A stretch of 50,476 bases of DNA from UBA6183 sp046314755 (GTDB lineage Bacteria > Bacteroidota > Bacteroidia > UKL13-3), in the NCBI GenBank assembly GCA_046314755.1, contig JBKDBG010000111.1, positions 1 to 50,476 on the forward strand. The letters run 5' to 3'. The position numbers and the translations under genes are program-made. The notes below the pieces were generated by a model. That model was not told the origin of the DNA, did not search any database, and saw only the letters and a list, made by a program, of their open reading frames with translations. Shown here piece by piece: positions 7,230 to 15,831 of the stretch. Position 1 is the stretch's first letter. Each line of letters opens with the position of its first letter.

Positions 7230-8658
7230 ATGGCTTAATCACAAATACTCGCTCACTTTTATGTCTTACGAATTGATATTGGTTGCTGTCACCAACAATG
7301 AATACATCATTGGTTTTGATTTCATTTGGATATAAGGTTTGTAAAAAATTTCCTTGTTGTTGTATAAGCTTGAAGTATTCATTTCGTTTTATACTATTAC
7401 TATCCAAACCTAAATATAGCGCACTGCGCAAAGCGGGATAACGAATATATAAATTGCCCAAGGTACCGAGAGTAAGGTATTTGTGTTGGGTTTCTATAAA
7501 AACCAAACGAGCATCCCCTTCTTTCAATATCCATTCGGTATTTTGTGCTTCTAATCGTTCAGTAATTTTTTTAAACTCTTTTACACTTCGGCTGCCCATC
7601 AAAACAACCAAGGCAAGCATTAAACTATAGTTTAGTTTGTTGGGTGTTAATTGTATCAATTGATGTAAACTCATCACCCAAACAAAAAATAGCGGGGCAT
7701 AATAACGATAGGGCCACAGCGGCCATTGTAAAATAACATGCAAAAGTAATTGTAAGGCCATTCCTGCCAATAACAAAAAACTTAATACATGAATGAGATT
7801 GGTGTTTTTTTGCTTGAAATTATTGAAGTAAACCAAAGGAACAAGCGCCATTATTGTGATGATGCAATTGAGCAGATCACTTTTAAAAAATCCGCCCATG
7901 GCTATGAACCTAAACGGATAAGTTAAAAATTCTTTCCATGTAACCCCATCACTTGTTGAAGGAGAAAATTGCCATTGTGTAAAATGTTGCTGAAATGAAT
8001 CAATTCGAAGCCAACCGAAATAAATAAAGGTGCAACCTAAAAATACCATCAACCAAGGTAAATGCGTTTTTAAGTTTTTATTTGAAAACAATAATCCTGC
8101 AGTAATCCATAATCCGGTGATTAAGGTAAATGCACTGGTTAAATAACTGCCTATAATGATTGGAATGATGAGATAATATTTTTTAGGATGGTGTTGAAGC
8201 AAATAAAGCATACAAGCCGAAAAGCAGAACAACATGGCATAATACCTACCATCGGTTGCCAACATAAAAGCTATATTGCTCAGTCCTATTAAACTTATGG
8301 TGAGCATATTTTGCAGTTTACTTTTTTGATGTTGTTTAATTAAAAGGTAAACGCAATACATTCCCACACCAAAAAACAGAAACGACAAAGCACGTAAGGT
8401 GATTATATTTGCACCAAGTGTTTTGAATAGAACAAATAACAATCCGGCATGCAAATAACTGTTATCGGCACCTTGGTGAATATTTCTAATCACTTCTCCA
8501 AGGTTTTTATGTTGTGCAGGGTTGCTGTGTAAATACGACAAAAACTCATCAGCCCTCAAGCGGTTTACTTGCAAAAAGGCAAGCATGGCAGCCAAAGCTA
8601 TTACCAAGCTAACAGGTAAAATTACTTGAATAATGCGTTTTATGTTTAATTCATTCAT
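7228..8658 (-). CDS. Polytopic membrane protein, probable GT-C-type glycosyltransferase
   Basis: About 476 residues with roughly ten or more hydrophobic segments in the first 380 residues and a soluble C-terminal tail of about 100 residues. The first membrane helix is followed by an outside loop holding an acidic pair (RADEF), then NSYLHAGLLFVLFKTLG. This arrangement, an acidic catalytic pair in the first loop of a multi-spanning protein, is that of GT-C fold enzymes (ArnT/PMT/GT39-like) that take sugars from polyprenyl-phosphate donors. The family match is by pattern only. I start it at the ATG at 8658 because the longer forms (8667, 8691) would leave only 26-50 bases for the promoters of two divergent genes. 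Confidence 0.65.
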   Translation of the reverse strand: MNELNIKRIIQVILPVSLVIALAAMLAFLQVNRLRADEFLSYLHSNPAQHKNLGEVIRNIHQGADNSYLHAGLLFVLFKTLGANIITLRALSFLFFGVGMYCVYLLIKQHQKSKLQNMLTISLIGLSNIAFMLATDGRYYAMLFCFSACMLYLLQHHPKKYYLIIPIIIGSYLTSAFTLITGLWITAGLLFSNKNLKTHLPWLMVFLGCTFIYFGWLRIDSFQQHFTQWQFSPSTSDGVTWKEFLTYPFRFIAMGGFFKSDLLNCIITIMALVPLVYFNNFKQKNTNLIHVLSFLLLAGMALQLLLHVILQWPLWPYRYYAPLFFVWVMSLHQLIQLTPNKLNYSLMLALVVLMGSRSVKEFKKITERLEAQNTEWILKEGDARLVFIETQHKYLTLGTLGNLYIRYPALRSALYLGLDSNSIKRNEYFKLIQQQGNFLQTLYPNEIKTNDVFIVGDSNQYQFVRHKSERVFVIKP

Positions 8659-8678
8659 GTAGTTCATTGCAATTAAGT

Positions 8679-8686
8679 TATTTTCG
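8679..8686 (+). promoter_or_regulatory. Possible -7 element of kdsB
   Basis: TATTTTCG matches the TAnnTTTG pattern with one change (C for T) and sits 31 bases before the kdsB start. The same octamer occurs before sucC at 32548-32555. No good -33 element is visible. Confidence 0.35.
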
Positions 8687-8717
8687 AACACATTATTAAT
8701 ACGAACAGTTTCGATAT

Positions 8718-9452
8718 ATGAAAATCATTGGAGTAATTCCCGCCCGATATGCCTCAACCCGTTTTCCCGGAAAACCATTAATTGATATTGGAGGAAAAAG
8801 TATGATTCAACGTGTATTTGAACAATGTTTGAAAGCAGATGTATTGGCAGATGTAATTGTGGCTACGGATGATGAACGTATTTTAAATCATGTGATTGGT
8901 TTTGGCGGTAAAGCCATGCTTACTGCGGCTACTCATCAAAGTGGTACCGATAGGTGTGCTGAGGTATTGAGTAAATTACAAGAGTCCTATGATGCAGTAA
9001 TTAATATACAAGGAGATGAGCCGTTTATTGATCCTCAACAAATCAAATTATTGGCATCGGCATTTGAGCATTCGCTGGTTGAGATTGCCAGTTTAAAAAA
9101 GGCGATCAAAAGTGAAGAAGAAATTAGGAATCCCAATGTGGTAAAAGTGGTGACCAATGCAAATGGGGAAGCTATTTATTTTTCGAGAAGCCCGATTCCA
9201 TACCGCAGAAATCCTGAAGCGAATATCACCTATTACAAACATGTAGGAATTTATGGGTATAAAGCCCAAGTATTGACTAAACTTACCCAATTACCAATGG
9301 GAGTTTTGGAGCAAGCTGAAAGTTTAGAACAATTGAGGTGGCTTGAAAACGGATTTAAAATGATGTTGAAAGAAACTGATATGGAAACAGTTGCCGTTGA
9401 TACACCTGATGATTTGGCTAATGTTGAAAAAATATTGAAAAGCCAAAAATAA
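8718..9452 (+). CDS. kdsB: KdsB: 3-deoxy-manno-octulosonate cytidylyltransferase
   Basis: A 244-residue enzyme that couples CTP and Kdo to make CMP-Kdo, the activated sugar for the inner core of lipopolysaccharide. The N-terminus is diagnostic: IPARYASTRFPGKPL (7-21), the nucleotide-binding loop of the family. Further signatures are ATDDERI (about 49-55), SGTDRCAEV, NIQGDEPFI with the metal-binding Asp, and YYKHVGIYGYK. Length is normal. It is divergent from the membrane-protein gene and followed after 113 bases by pyrG, which has its own -7 box. KdsB and PyrG both concern CTP: PyrG makes it and KdsB uses it. Confidence 0.96.
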   Translation: MKIIGVIPARYASTRFPGKPLIDIGGKSMIQRVFEQCLKADVLADVIVATDDERILNHVIGFGGKAMLTAATHQSGTDRCAEVLSKLQESYDAVINIQGDEPFIDPQQIKLLASAFEHSLVEIASLKKAIKSEEEIRNPNVVKVVTNANGEAIYFSRSPIPYRRNPEANITYYKHVGIYGYKAQVLTKLTQLPMGVLEQAESLEQLRWLENGFKMMLKETDMETVAVDTPDDLANVEKILKSQK

Positions 9453-9471
9453 AGGCACCGAATATTTATCC

Positions 9472-9479
9472 TATCTTTG
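9472..9479 (+). promoter_or_regulatory. -7 element of the pyrG promoter
   Basis: TATCTTTG matches TAnnTTTG exactly. No clear TTTG lies 19-21 bases upstream. Inferred transcription start near 9485, giving an 80-base leader that contains a CATCAT/ATGATG inverted repeat (9509-9530). Confidence 0.5.
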
Positions 9480-9565
9480 AATCCCGTAAGTACACAAATG
9501 CGGTTTCACATCATATTAAGGTTTATGATGAACATGCATAAAAAGTTGTATTTCAAGTTACAATT

Positions 9566-11179
9566 ATGCATTCACCTAAATATATCTTCGTTACTGGCGG
9601 GGTAACATCATCTCTCGGAAAGGGAATTATTTCTGCATCATTAGCCAAATTGTTACAAGCACGTGGCTATTCAGTTACTATTCAAAAATTTGATCCATAC
9701 ATTAATGTTGATCCGGGTACGTTAAATCCGTATGAGCATGGCGAATGTTATGTAACCGAAGATGGAGCAGAAACCGATTTAGACCTTGGACACTACGAAC
9801 GATTTTTAAATGTTCCAACTTCACAAGCCAATAACGTAACCACAGGACGCATCTATCAGCATGTAATTGAGAAAGAAAGGGAAGGTGCCTACCTCGGAAA
9901 AACCGTTCAAGTAATTCCGCACATCACTGATGAAATTAAACGCAGAATGAAACTGCTGGGTGAATCGGGTAAGTATGAAATTATTATTACGGAGTTAGGC
10001 GGAACCGTAGGGGATATTGAATCATTGCCATACATTGAAGCGGTGAGGCAGTTAAACTGGGAAATGAAACCGGAAGATTGTATTGTGATTCATTTAACCT
10101 TACTTCCATATCTAGCTACTTCGCATGAGTTAAAAACAAAACCAACTCAACACTCGGTTAAGCTATTATTAGAGTCGGGTATTCAACCTGATATTTTAGT
10201 TTGCCGTGCCGAGCATCCGATTAGCAAAGAAATAAAAAAGAAAATCGCATTATTCTGTAACGTTACTCCAAATGCAGTAATTGAAGCCTTGGATATGCCA
10301 ACTATTTATGATGTGCCTACGGCCATGCTTAAAGAGAAGTTGGATAAAACAGTGTTGAGTAAGTTAAAATTATCAACTAAAAATGAGCCTGAAATGGAAA
10401 GTTGGCTCAACTTTTTAACCCGACATAAAAATCCGAAGCATGAGGTTAAAATTGGTTTGGTAGGAAAGTATGTTGAATTACCTGATGCGTATAAAAGTAT
10501 TGCTGAAGCTTTTATACATGCAGGCGCTCAAAATGAATGCAAAGTAAGATTAGAATACATACACAGTGAGTTAATCACCAATGATAATGTGGTCCATAAA
10601 CTGAGTCATCTAGATGGTGTATTGGTTGCACCCGGTTTTGGTGATAGAGGTATTGATGGTAAGATAGCGGCTGTAAAATATGTGCGTGAGCAAAAGATTC
10701 CATTTTTCGGTATTTGTTTGGGAATGCAAACCTGTGTAATTGAGTTTGCCCGACATGTGTTGGGTTACAAAGATGCACATAGCACAGAGATGAATGCAAA
10801 AACCAAACATCCGGTTATTGACATGATGCCTGAGCAAAAGAAAATTACAGCCAAAGGAGGCACCATGCGTTTAGGTGCTTACAATTGCGAGGTGAGCAAA
10901 GACAGTAAAGCCTATAAAGCCTACGAAAAAACTAAAATCTCTGAGCGTCATCGCCACCGTTATGAGTTTAATAATAAATTTACCAAGGAGTTTGAAAAAG
11001 CCGGCATGAGCATCACCGGAGTTAACCCTGATACCAAATTAGCTGAGATTGTTGAAATTAAAGATCACCCGTATTTTGTGGGCGTTCAATTTCATCCTGA
11101 GTATAAGAGTACAGTGTTAAATCCTCATCCGCTGTTTGTTAAGTTTGTAAAAGCAGCTATTGAATACAGCAACAGTTAA
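9566..11179 (+). CDS. pyrG: PyrG: CTP synthase
   Basis: A 537-residue CTP synthase that aminates UTP to CTP with glutamine and ATP. The synthetase domain (1-265) opens with YIFVTGGVTSSLGKG, the P-loop, and contains KFDPYINVDPGTL and HGECYVTEDGAETDLDLGHYE. The glutaminase domain (about 290-537) has the nucleophile Cys384 in FGICLGMQ and the His/Glu pair in VQFHPEY near 510. All catalytic parts are present and the length is normal. It is flanked by its own -7 box and a strong terminator, so it is a single-gene unit. Long leaders before pyrG are used for pyrimidine control in Firmicutes, but no such attenuator is visible here. Confidence 0.98.
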   Translation: MHSPKYIFVTGGVTSSLGKGIISASLAKLLQARGYSVTIQKFDPYINVDPGTLNPYEHGECYVTEDGAETDLDLGHYERFLNVPTSQANNVTTGRIYQHVIEKEREGAYLGKTVQVIPHITDEIKRRMKLLGESGKYEIIITELGGTVGDIESLPYIEAVRQLNWEMKPEDCIVIHLTLLPYLATSHELKTKPTQHSVKLLLESGIQPDILVCRAEHPISKEIKKKIALFCNVTPNAVIEALDMPTIYDVPTAMLKEKLDKTVLSKLKLSTKNEPEMESWLNFLTRHKNPKHEVKIGLVGKYVELPDAYKSIAEAFIHAGAQNECKVRLEYIHSELITNDNVVHKLSHLDGVLVAPGFGDRGIDGKIAAVKYVREQKIPFFGICLGMQTCVIEFARHVLGYKDAHSTEMNAKTKHPVIDMMPEQKKITAKGGTMRLGAYNCEVSKDSKAYKAYEKTKISERHRHRYEFNNKFTKEFEKAGMSITGVNPDTKLAEIVEIKDHPYFVGVQFHPEYKSTVLNPHPLFVKFVKAAIEYSNS

Positions 11180-11203
11180 TCTACAATAACCTTTTATACA
11201 AGG

Positions 11204-11233
11204 AGGCCGAGCAGTTACTGCTCGGCCTTTTTT
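11204..11233 (+). terminator. Intrinsic terminator of pyrG
   Basis: An 11-bp G+C-rich perfect stem (11204-11214 and 11218-11228) with a TTA loop is followed by a run of T, 25 bases after the pyrG stop. It is one of the strongest hairpins in the window. Confidence 0.93.
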
Positions 11234-11339
11234 ATTGAATTTAGAATTCCTGATTCACTCGAATTTTAACGCTTCATTTACCGCTGTTTTTACGGCTTAA
11301 CCCACTGATAAGTAGGGTTTCATGCTAATCTTCATGGAA

Positions 11340-11373
11340 TTGTGTGGCAGGTAGGTAAAAAATGCTACTTTTG
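11340..11373 (+). promoter_or_regulatory. Promoter of yidC
   Basis: TACTTTTG at 11366-11373 matches the -7 consensus; TTGTG at 11340-11344 is a near -33 about 21 bases upstream. Inferred transcription start near 11379, about 27 bases before the ATG. The stretch 11234-11339 before it shows nothing I can name. Confidence 0.55.
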
Positions 11374-11405
11374 CAGCCTGTTTATAAGTACGTAAATATA
11401 ATAGA

Positions 11406-13214
11406 ATGGATAGAAATTCAATGATTGGCCTTGGGCTGATTTTTTTAATTCTGGTAACTTTTGCCTGGATTAATCAACCATCGGAGGCTGAGTTACAAGC
11501 ACTACAAAGAGAAAAAGATTCGATTGCGGCAGTTCAACGTTCGCAAGACAGTATTAAAAATACCCAACTCAAACTTAGCGCAGCAGTGGATAGTGTTGCC
11601 AAGCCCGATACAATAATTAAAGCCTTGGGAAGCTTCGGTGCAGCGGCTGTCGGCACTGAGCAAGAAACCATTCTTGAGAATGAGGAGTTGAAATTAACCT
11701 TTTCAAATAAAGGCGGCTCTTTAAAACAGGTTGAGTTAAAAAAGCATAAAACTTACAGCGGTGAACCTGTACTGTTGCTCGACCCTTCGAACCATACAGT
11801 TGATTATACCTTTACCACACAGGAAGGTAAAACCATTCATACCCGCGATTTGTACTTCACCCCGCAACTTTCGCCTGACGGCAAACAGTTGTCCATGGTG
11901 TTGGATTTAGGTGCAGGAAAAAAATTAGCACAAGAATATGCCTTAACCGATAATCATAATTTAGTACAATATAAATTGGTGTTGAATGGCTTGGAGCAAA
12001 CCATAGCGGCCACTGAAAAATCAATTCGATTGAATTGGCAAGCAACTATGCGCAAGCAAGAAAAAACTAAAGATGCCGAGGTTCGTACCACCACCGTTTA
12101 TTTTAAAACTACTGCAGAAGAACCTGACTATATTTCGGAAGCCAAAGAAGAAGCCATGGACTTAACATCGGCTGTGAAATGGGTGGCATTTAAACAACAA
12201 TATTTCAATGCATCGTTAATTGCCGAAAAAGAATTTGCCACTGCAAAGGTTGAAACCAAAAACGTAGAAGATTCAAATTTGGTAAAGCAATTAAGTTCAT
12301 CATTGGTTATTCCTTACCAACATGGCAACAATGAGCAATTTGCCATGCAATTATATTTTGGTGCCAATCACTATAAAACCTTATCTAAACTCGATGTTCA
12401 ATTAGAGCGCATCGTGCCGATGGGCTGGGGAATATTTCGCTGGGTAAATAAATACTTAACGGTGAATGTATTTTACTTTTTAAGTCAATACATCGGCAAT
12501 TTTGGTATTATTATTTTCTTACTCACGCTAATTGTTAAAACCATTTTATTTCCATTGGTATACCGCTCTTATTTATCAACCGCTAAAATGCGTGTGTTAA
12601 AACCGGAGTTGGATGAGATTAAAGCGAAGTATGGAGATGACATGACGAAATTGCAACAAGAGAACATGAAAATTTACCGTCAAGCGGGTGTAAACCCACT
12701 TGGAGGTTGTGTTCCGGTTTTGTTGCAAATGCCTGTTTTAATTGCCATGTTCCAATTTTTACCGAGTGCATTTGAATTACGTCAGCAAGCCTTTTTATGG
12801 GCTGAAGATTTGAGTACGTACGACAGTATTTTAAGTTTACCTTTTAGTATTCCGGGTTATGGTGACCATGTAAGTTTATTCGCATTGTTAATGACGATTT
12901 CTTCTGTGGTGTATGCTGTTTACAATAGTGATCAAAGTGGTATGACCGGACAAATGAAATGGATGAGTTATGCCATGCCGGTTATTTTCTTGTTTGTATT
13001 AAACAGTTTTGCAGCCGGTTTAAACTACTACTATTTTGTAAGTAACTTGTTTACCATTGGTCAACAATTAATGATTAGAAGTTTTGTTGACGACACAAAA
13101 TTGCATGCCGAAATACAGGAGAATAAGAAGAAACCCGCAAAGCAAAGTAAGTTTCAACAACGATTAGAAGATATGGCGAAAGCCAGAGGAATTGATCCGA
13201 ATAAGAAAAAATAG
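11406..13214 (+). CDS. yidC: YidC: membrane protein insertase
   Basis: A 602-residue insertase of the inner membrane that inserts and folds membrane proteins with or without SecYEG. A first membrane helix at about residues 5-22 ends in NQPS, as in other Bacteroidota YidC proteins. A periplasmic beta domain follows (about 75-345; it contains ENEELKLTFSNKGGSLKQVEL near its start). The conserved five-helix core begins near residue 355 (YFLSQYIGNFGIIIFLLTL) and includes KAKYGDDM and NPLGGCVPVLLQMPVLIAMF, the cytoplasmic hairpin and second core helix. The tail is Lys-rich, suited to ribosome contact. It is a single-gene unit between its promoter and the inverted repeat at 13231-13285. Confidence 0.97.
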   Translation: MDRNSMIGLGLIFLILVTFAWINQPSEAELQALQREKDSIAAVQRSQDSIKNTQLKLSAAVDSVAKPDTIIKALGSFGAAAVGTEQETILENEELKLTFSNKGGSLKQVELKKHKTYSGEPVLLLDPSNHTVDYTFTTQEGKTIHTRDLYFTPQLSPDGKQLSMVLDLGAGKKLAQEYALTDNHNLVQYKLVLNGLEQTIAATEKSIRLNWQATMRKQEKTKDAEVRTTTVYFKTTAEEPDYISEAKEEAMDLTSAVKWVAFKQQYFNASLIAEKEFATAKVETKNVEDSNLVKQLSSSLVIPYQHGNNEQFAMQLYFGANHYKTLSKLDVQLERIVPMGWGIFRWVNKYLTVNVFYFLSQYIGNFGIIIFLLTLIVKTILFPLVYRSYLSTAKMRVLKPELDEIKAKYGDDMTKLQQENMKIYRQAGVNPLGGCVPVLLQMPVLIAMFQFLPSAFELRQQAFLWAEDLSTYDSILSLPFSIPGYGDHVSLFALLMTISSVVYAVYNSDQSGMTGQMKWMSYAMPVIFLFVLNSFAAGLNYYYFVSNLFTIGQQLMIRSFVDDTKLHAEIQENKKKPAKQSKFQQRLEDMAKARGIDPNKKK

Positions 13215-13230
13215 GATTTGTATTGATAGG

Positions 13231-13285
13231 CAGGTAAGGTTGTTTAACCAAAGCGATTACCATCGATTGAAAATAACCTTACCTG
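13231..13285. terminator. Long inverted repeat between convergent yidC and nfu genes
   Basis: Perfect 11-bp arms (CAGGTAAGGTT at 13231-13241 and its complement at 13275-13285) enclose a 33-base loop that itself contains a CGAT-TACC-ATCG hairpin. The right arm is followed by ATTTTAT, a weak T-run. As it lies between two convergent gene ends a bidirectional terminator is the simplest reading, but the large structured loop is unusual. Confidence 0.55.
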
Positions 13286-13401
13286 ATTTTATAAAACCAT
13301 GTACAATTTTAATCCATAAAACCAAACATGGTTGATTGGTTATGAGTATGTTGATTTCTTAGTTTCGATCTCTCAACTAATTCAACATTCAAAACTAATT
13401 G

Positions 13402-13977
13402 CTACATCGAGTGGGCTACCACTTCTTTAACAGCCGGAACCATTTTGGTTAGCATACCTTCAATGCCTCTTTTTAAGGTAATGGTTGATGAAGGACAACC
13501 GCTGCATGAGCCTCTTAATTCAACCGTAACAATGCCGTTTTCAAAATCTCTGAAAGAAATTTGCCCGCCATCCATTTCAACAGCAGGTTTAATGTAGGTG
13601 TCTAATATTTCCTTGATTTGCGCAACTGTAATATTATCATCACCAAAATCTTTGATTACTTCTTTTATAGGCTCTATCAATACCGGTTCACCCGCTGCGA
13701 TATAAGATTTTAAAAACTCACGAACGATAGGAACAATATCATTCCATTCAGTACCCGGTGTGCGGGTGATGGTCACAAAATTGTTCATGATAAACACTCC
13801 GTTTACAAAATTGAATTCAAACAAGTTTTTTGCAAGCGGTGAGTTGTCGGCACTTTCGCGGTTTGGGAAATCAGCCGTTTGTTCCGGTAATATCATTCGG
13901 TTAAACACGAACTTTAAAGTTTCCGGATTAGGAGTTGATTCACTGTATACGTCTAAAAAATCAGTTTGGTTTGTCAT
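13402..13977 (-). CDS. Nfu-type Fe-S cluster carrier
   Basis: A 191-residue protein with two domains. The N-terminal Nfu_N (Scaffold protein Nfu/NifU N) domain spans about 8-95 and opens with STPNPETLKFVF, its signature. The C-terminal NifU domain (about 112-190) holds the cluster-binding pair Cys158 and Cys161 in GSCSGCPSS, after MDGGQISF. Such proteins receive 4Fe-4S clusters from the SUF system and pass them to target enzymes. This two-domain layout is like mitochondrial NFU1 rather than E. coli NfuA. It stands alone with a TACCTTTG -7 box 20 bases before the start. Confidence 0.92.
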   Translation of the reverse strand: MTNQTDFLDVYSESTPNPETLKFVFNRMILPEQTADFPNRESADNSPLAKNLFEFNFVNGVFIMNNFVTITRTPGTEWNDIVPIVREFLKSYIAAGEPVLIEPIKEVIKDFGDDNITVAQIKEILDTYIKPAVEMDGGQISFRDFENGIVTVELRGSCSGCPSSTITLKRGIEGMLTKMVPAVKEVVAHSM

Positions 13978-13996
13978 AATTAAAGGAATTGAGCCA

Positions 13997-14004
13997 CAAA
14001 GGTA
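13997..14004 (-). promoter_or_regulatory. -7 element of the nfu promoter
   Basis: Minus-strand TACCTTTG fits TAnnTTTG. An ATTG about 18 bases upstream could serve as -33. The same octamer precedes the DUF349 gene at 26650-26657. Confidence 0.5.
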
Positions 14005-14052
14005 AAGCTATATCAACAAAAGCAATATTAGTTTTGATTATAATGTAAATAC

Positions 14053-14532
14053 CTATCTCCATTGTTGATGTAAAACCTGCCAAATCAATTCGCTTTCATA
14101 ACCCTTCCCAATAAGGTAGGCCGCTACTTTAGCTTTCTTTTTAAACAGGTTATTTTCTTTGGTTTCTTCCCATTTCTTTTGGGCTAACGCAATAATGGTT
14201 TGTTCGTAAGTCCAATCATCAATTTCAAGCATGGCTTTTTTGATGCAATACTCAGAAATATCACGTTGTTTGAGTTCGTTTTTTATCTTTATTCGCCCCC
14301 ATTTTTTTACCCTAAACTTTCCTCCGGCAAAGGCAATCGCAAATCTTTCTTCGTTTAAATAGTTTTGTTCAATCAGTTGCAATACAATGGCTGATGCATC
14401 ATCATCCCAAATGCCCCATTCATTTAATTTTTCATATACCTCAGCATGGCACCTTTCTTGGTAGGCACAAAAATTCGCTGCTTTTAACAAAGCTTGATTA
14501 GGCGTTAGTTTTTTGTTTTTTTCTTTTTCCAA
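14053..14532 (-). CDS. recX: RecX-family regulatory protein, with a likely TTG start
   Basis: About 159 residues, mainly helical, of the RecX family, which caps RecA filaments and damps recombination. Recognisable parts are LTPNQALLKAANFCAYQERCHAEV near the start, LIEQNYLNEERFAIAFAGGKFR in the middle and GRIKIKNELKQRDIS (three-helix repeat pattern). An ATG start exists at 14574, but it lies upstream of a promoter-like pair (TTGG at 14574-14571, then TAATTTTG at 14549-14542) and adds 14 residues not typical of the family; TTG at 14532 gives (M)EKEKNKKLTPNQ, which aligns well with relatives. Divergent from the MFS gene. If the ATG is used the protein has 173 residues. Confidence 0.85.
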   Translation of the reverse strand: MEKEKNKKLTPNQALLKAANFCAYQERCHAEVYEKLNEWGIWDDDASAIVLQLIEQNYLNEERFAIAFAGGKFRVKKWGRIKIKNELKQRDISEYCIKKAMLEIDDWTYEQTIIALAQKKWEETKENNLFKKKAKVAAYLIGKGYESELIWQVLHQQWR

Positions 14533-14541
14533 CTTAATGTT

Positions 14542-14583
14542 CAAAATTAAATCATATAGAACAAAATGCGCCAATTACTTTTG
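14542..14583. promoter_or_regulatory. Back-to-back promoters of recX and the MFS gene
   Basis: Minus strand: TTGG (14574-14571), 21-base spacer, TAATTTTG (14549-14542), serving recX. Plus strand: TACTTTTG (14576-14583), serving the MFS gene. The recX -33 and the MFS -7 lie one base apart, so polymerase could bind only one side at a time. Both inferred transcription starts fall within a few bases of the start codon. Confidence 0.5.
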
Positions 14584-14591
14584 TGTAAAGC

Positions 14592-15830
14592 GTGAAAAAC
14601 AAAAAAGCATTACAATTATTATTTACAGCAAATGGCATAAGCGGATTTGCTCAAGGTATTAGCATGCTTGCCATTCCTTGGTATTTTACCCAAACCAATC
14701 ATGCAGCTTATTTTAATACCGCATATGGAATAACCACCATTGTGGTTTTATTTTTTGGATTGTATGCAGGTACTTTAGTTGATAAGTATAGTCGTAAGCA
14801 TAATTTTTTAGGTAATAGCTTAGTGTGTGGGGTTTTACTTTTTGCCATTGCTTTATTGGGTTATTGGCAACAACAACTGGCCGATTTTTTAGTGGTGGCT
14901 GTATTTGCCATTACCATGCTCAATTATAACATTCATTATCCCACGTTGTACGCATTCGGGCAAGAAATAAGTGATGCAAAAGATTATGCCAAGGTAAATG
15001 CCAATATTGAAGTGGTAGGGCAAAGTACAAGCATATTATCGGGCGGGGTAGCGGCTTTATTGCTTGAAGGGATTGATTGGCATATTGGAACGTATTCATT
15101 AAATATTAAAGCTTGGCACATTTGGGAAATTTTTATGCTGAATGCCGTAACCTATTTCATGGCAGCGGTATTAATCACTTTTATCAAATATCAACCTACT
15201 GCTGCTGCTCAACACCACCCCGGATTAGCTGAACGTATAAAGGTAGGGTTTAATTATTTAAAGGCTCATCCAAGGTTATTGTTATTCGGTTTATTCAGCT
15301 ACAGTGTATTTGCCATGCTGCTGGTTGAAATTCATGCCGTGTTACCGGTTTATGTGAACAAAAACCTACAATCAGGTGGTGGGGTGTTTGCCATTGCCGA
15401 TGGTATTTATGCAGTGGGAGCGCTAGGTGCAGGTTTGTTTGTGAATAAAGTATTTCATTCAACTCATCCCTCAAAGGCAGTAATTTTACTTACCTTATTA
15501 ACGGCAATTATTTTCTTTTGGGCATCGGCAACCGGCAGTGTATGGATTATTTACACCATCAGTTTGATACTTGGATTTACCAATGCCGGAATCAGGGTGT
15601 TGAGGTTAACTTGGCTGTTTCAAAGCATACCTAATGAAATTATGGGTAGGGTAAATTCGATTTTTAATATGGCCAACATCCTCATAAGAAGCCTATTTAT
15701 ATTTCTGTTTTCAATACCGTTTTTTACATTTGACAATAATATTATTTGGGCCTATTTTATAATGGCGATGTTTTTAGTTATTTCCGCTTTAATGTTAGTC
15801 ATCAATCACCCAAAACAAGCAAAATCATAA
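14592..15830 (+). CDS. MFS transporter, GTG start
   Basis: A 412-residue major facilitator with about twelve membrane helices in two halves. The loop between helices 2 and 3 has the family motif in the form GTLVDKYSRKHN. The pattern of an N-terminal GISGFAQGISMLAIPWY helix places it with MFS_3/enterobactin-exporter-like efflux proteins; the substrate cannot be inferred. It begins with GTG at 14592, only nine bases after the TACTTTTG -7 box, so the mRNA may have almost no leader. One base separates its stop from the ATG of murF-alr, so the two are surely co-transcribed. Confidence 0.85.
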   Translation: MKNKKALQLLFTANGISGFAQGISMLAIPWYFTQTNHAAYFNTAYGITTIVVLFFGLYAGTLVDKYSRKHNFLGNSLVCGVLLFAIALLGYWQQQLADFLVVAVFAITMLNYNIHYPTLYAFGQEISDAKDYAKVNANIEVVGQSTSILSGGVAALLLEGIDWHIGTYSLNIKAWHIWEIFMLNAVTYFMAAVLITFIKYQPTAAAQHHPGLAERIKVGFNYLKAHPRLLLFGLFSYSVFAMLLVEIHAVLPVYVNKNLQSGGGVFAIADGIYAVGALGAGLFVNKVFHSTHPSKAVILLTLLTAIIFFWASATGSVWIIYTISLILGFTNAGIRVLRLTWLFQSIPNEIMGRVNSIFNMANILIRSLFIFLFSIPFFTFDNNIIWAYFIMAMFLVISALMLVINHPKQAKS

Positions 15831-15831
15831 C

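Noticed and set aside
9480..9565. pyrG leader as a pyrimidine attenuator or riboswitch
   Set aside because: Only a weak 6-bp dyad is present and no terminator follows it; no known pattern.
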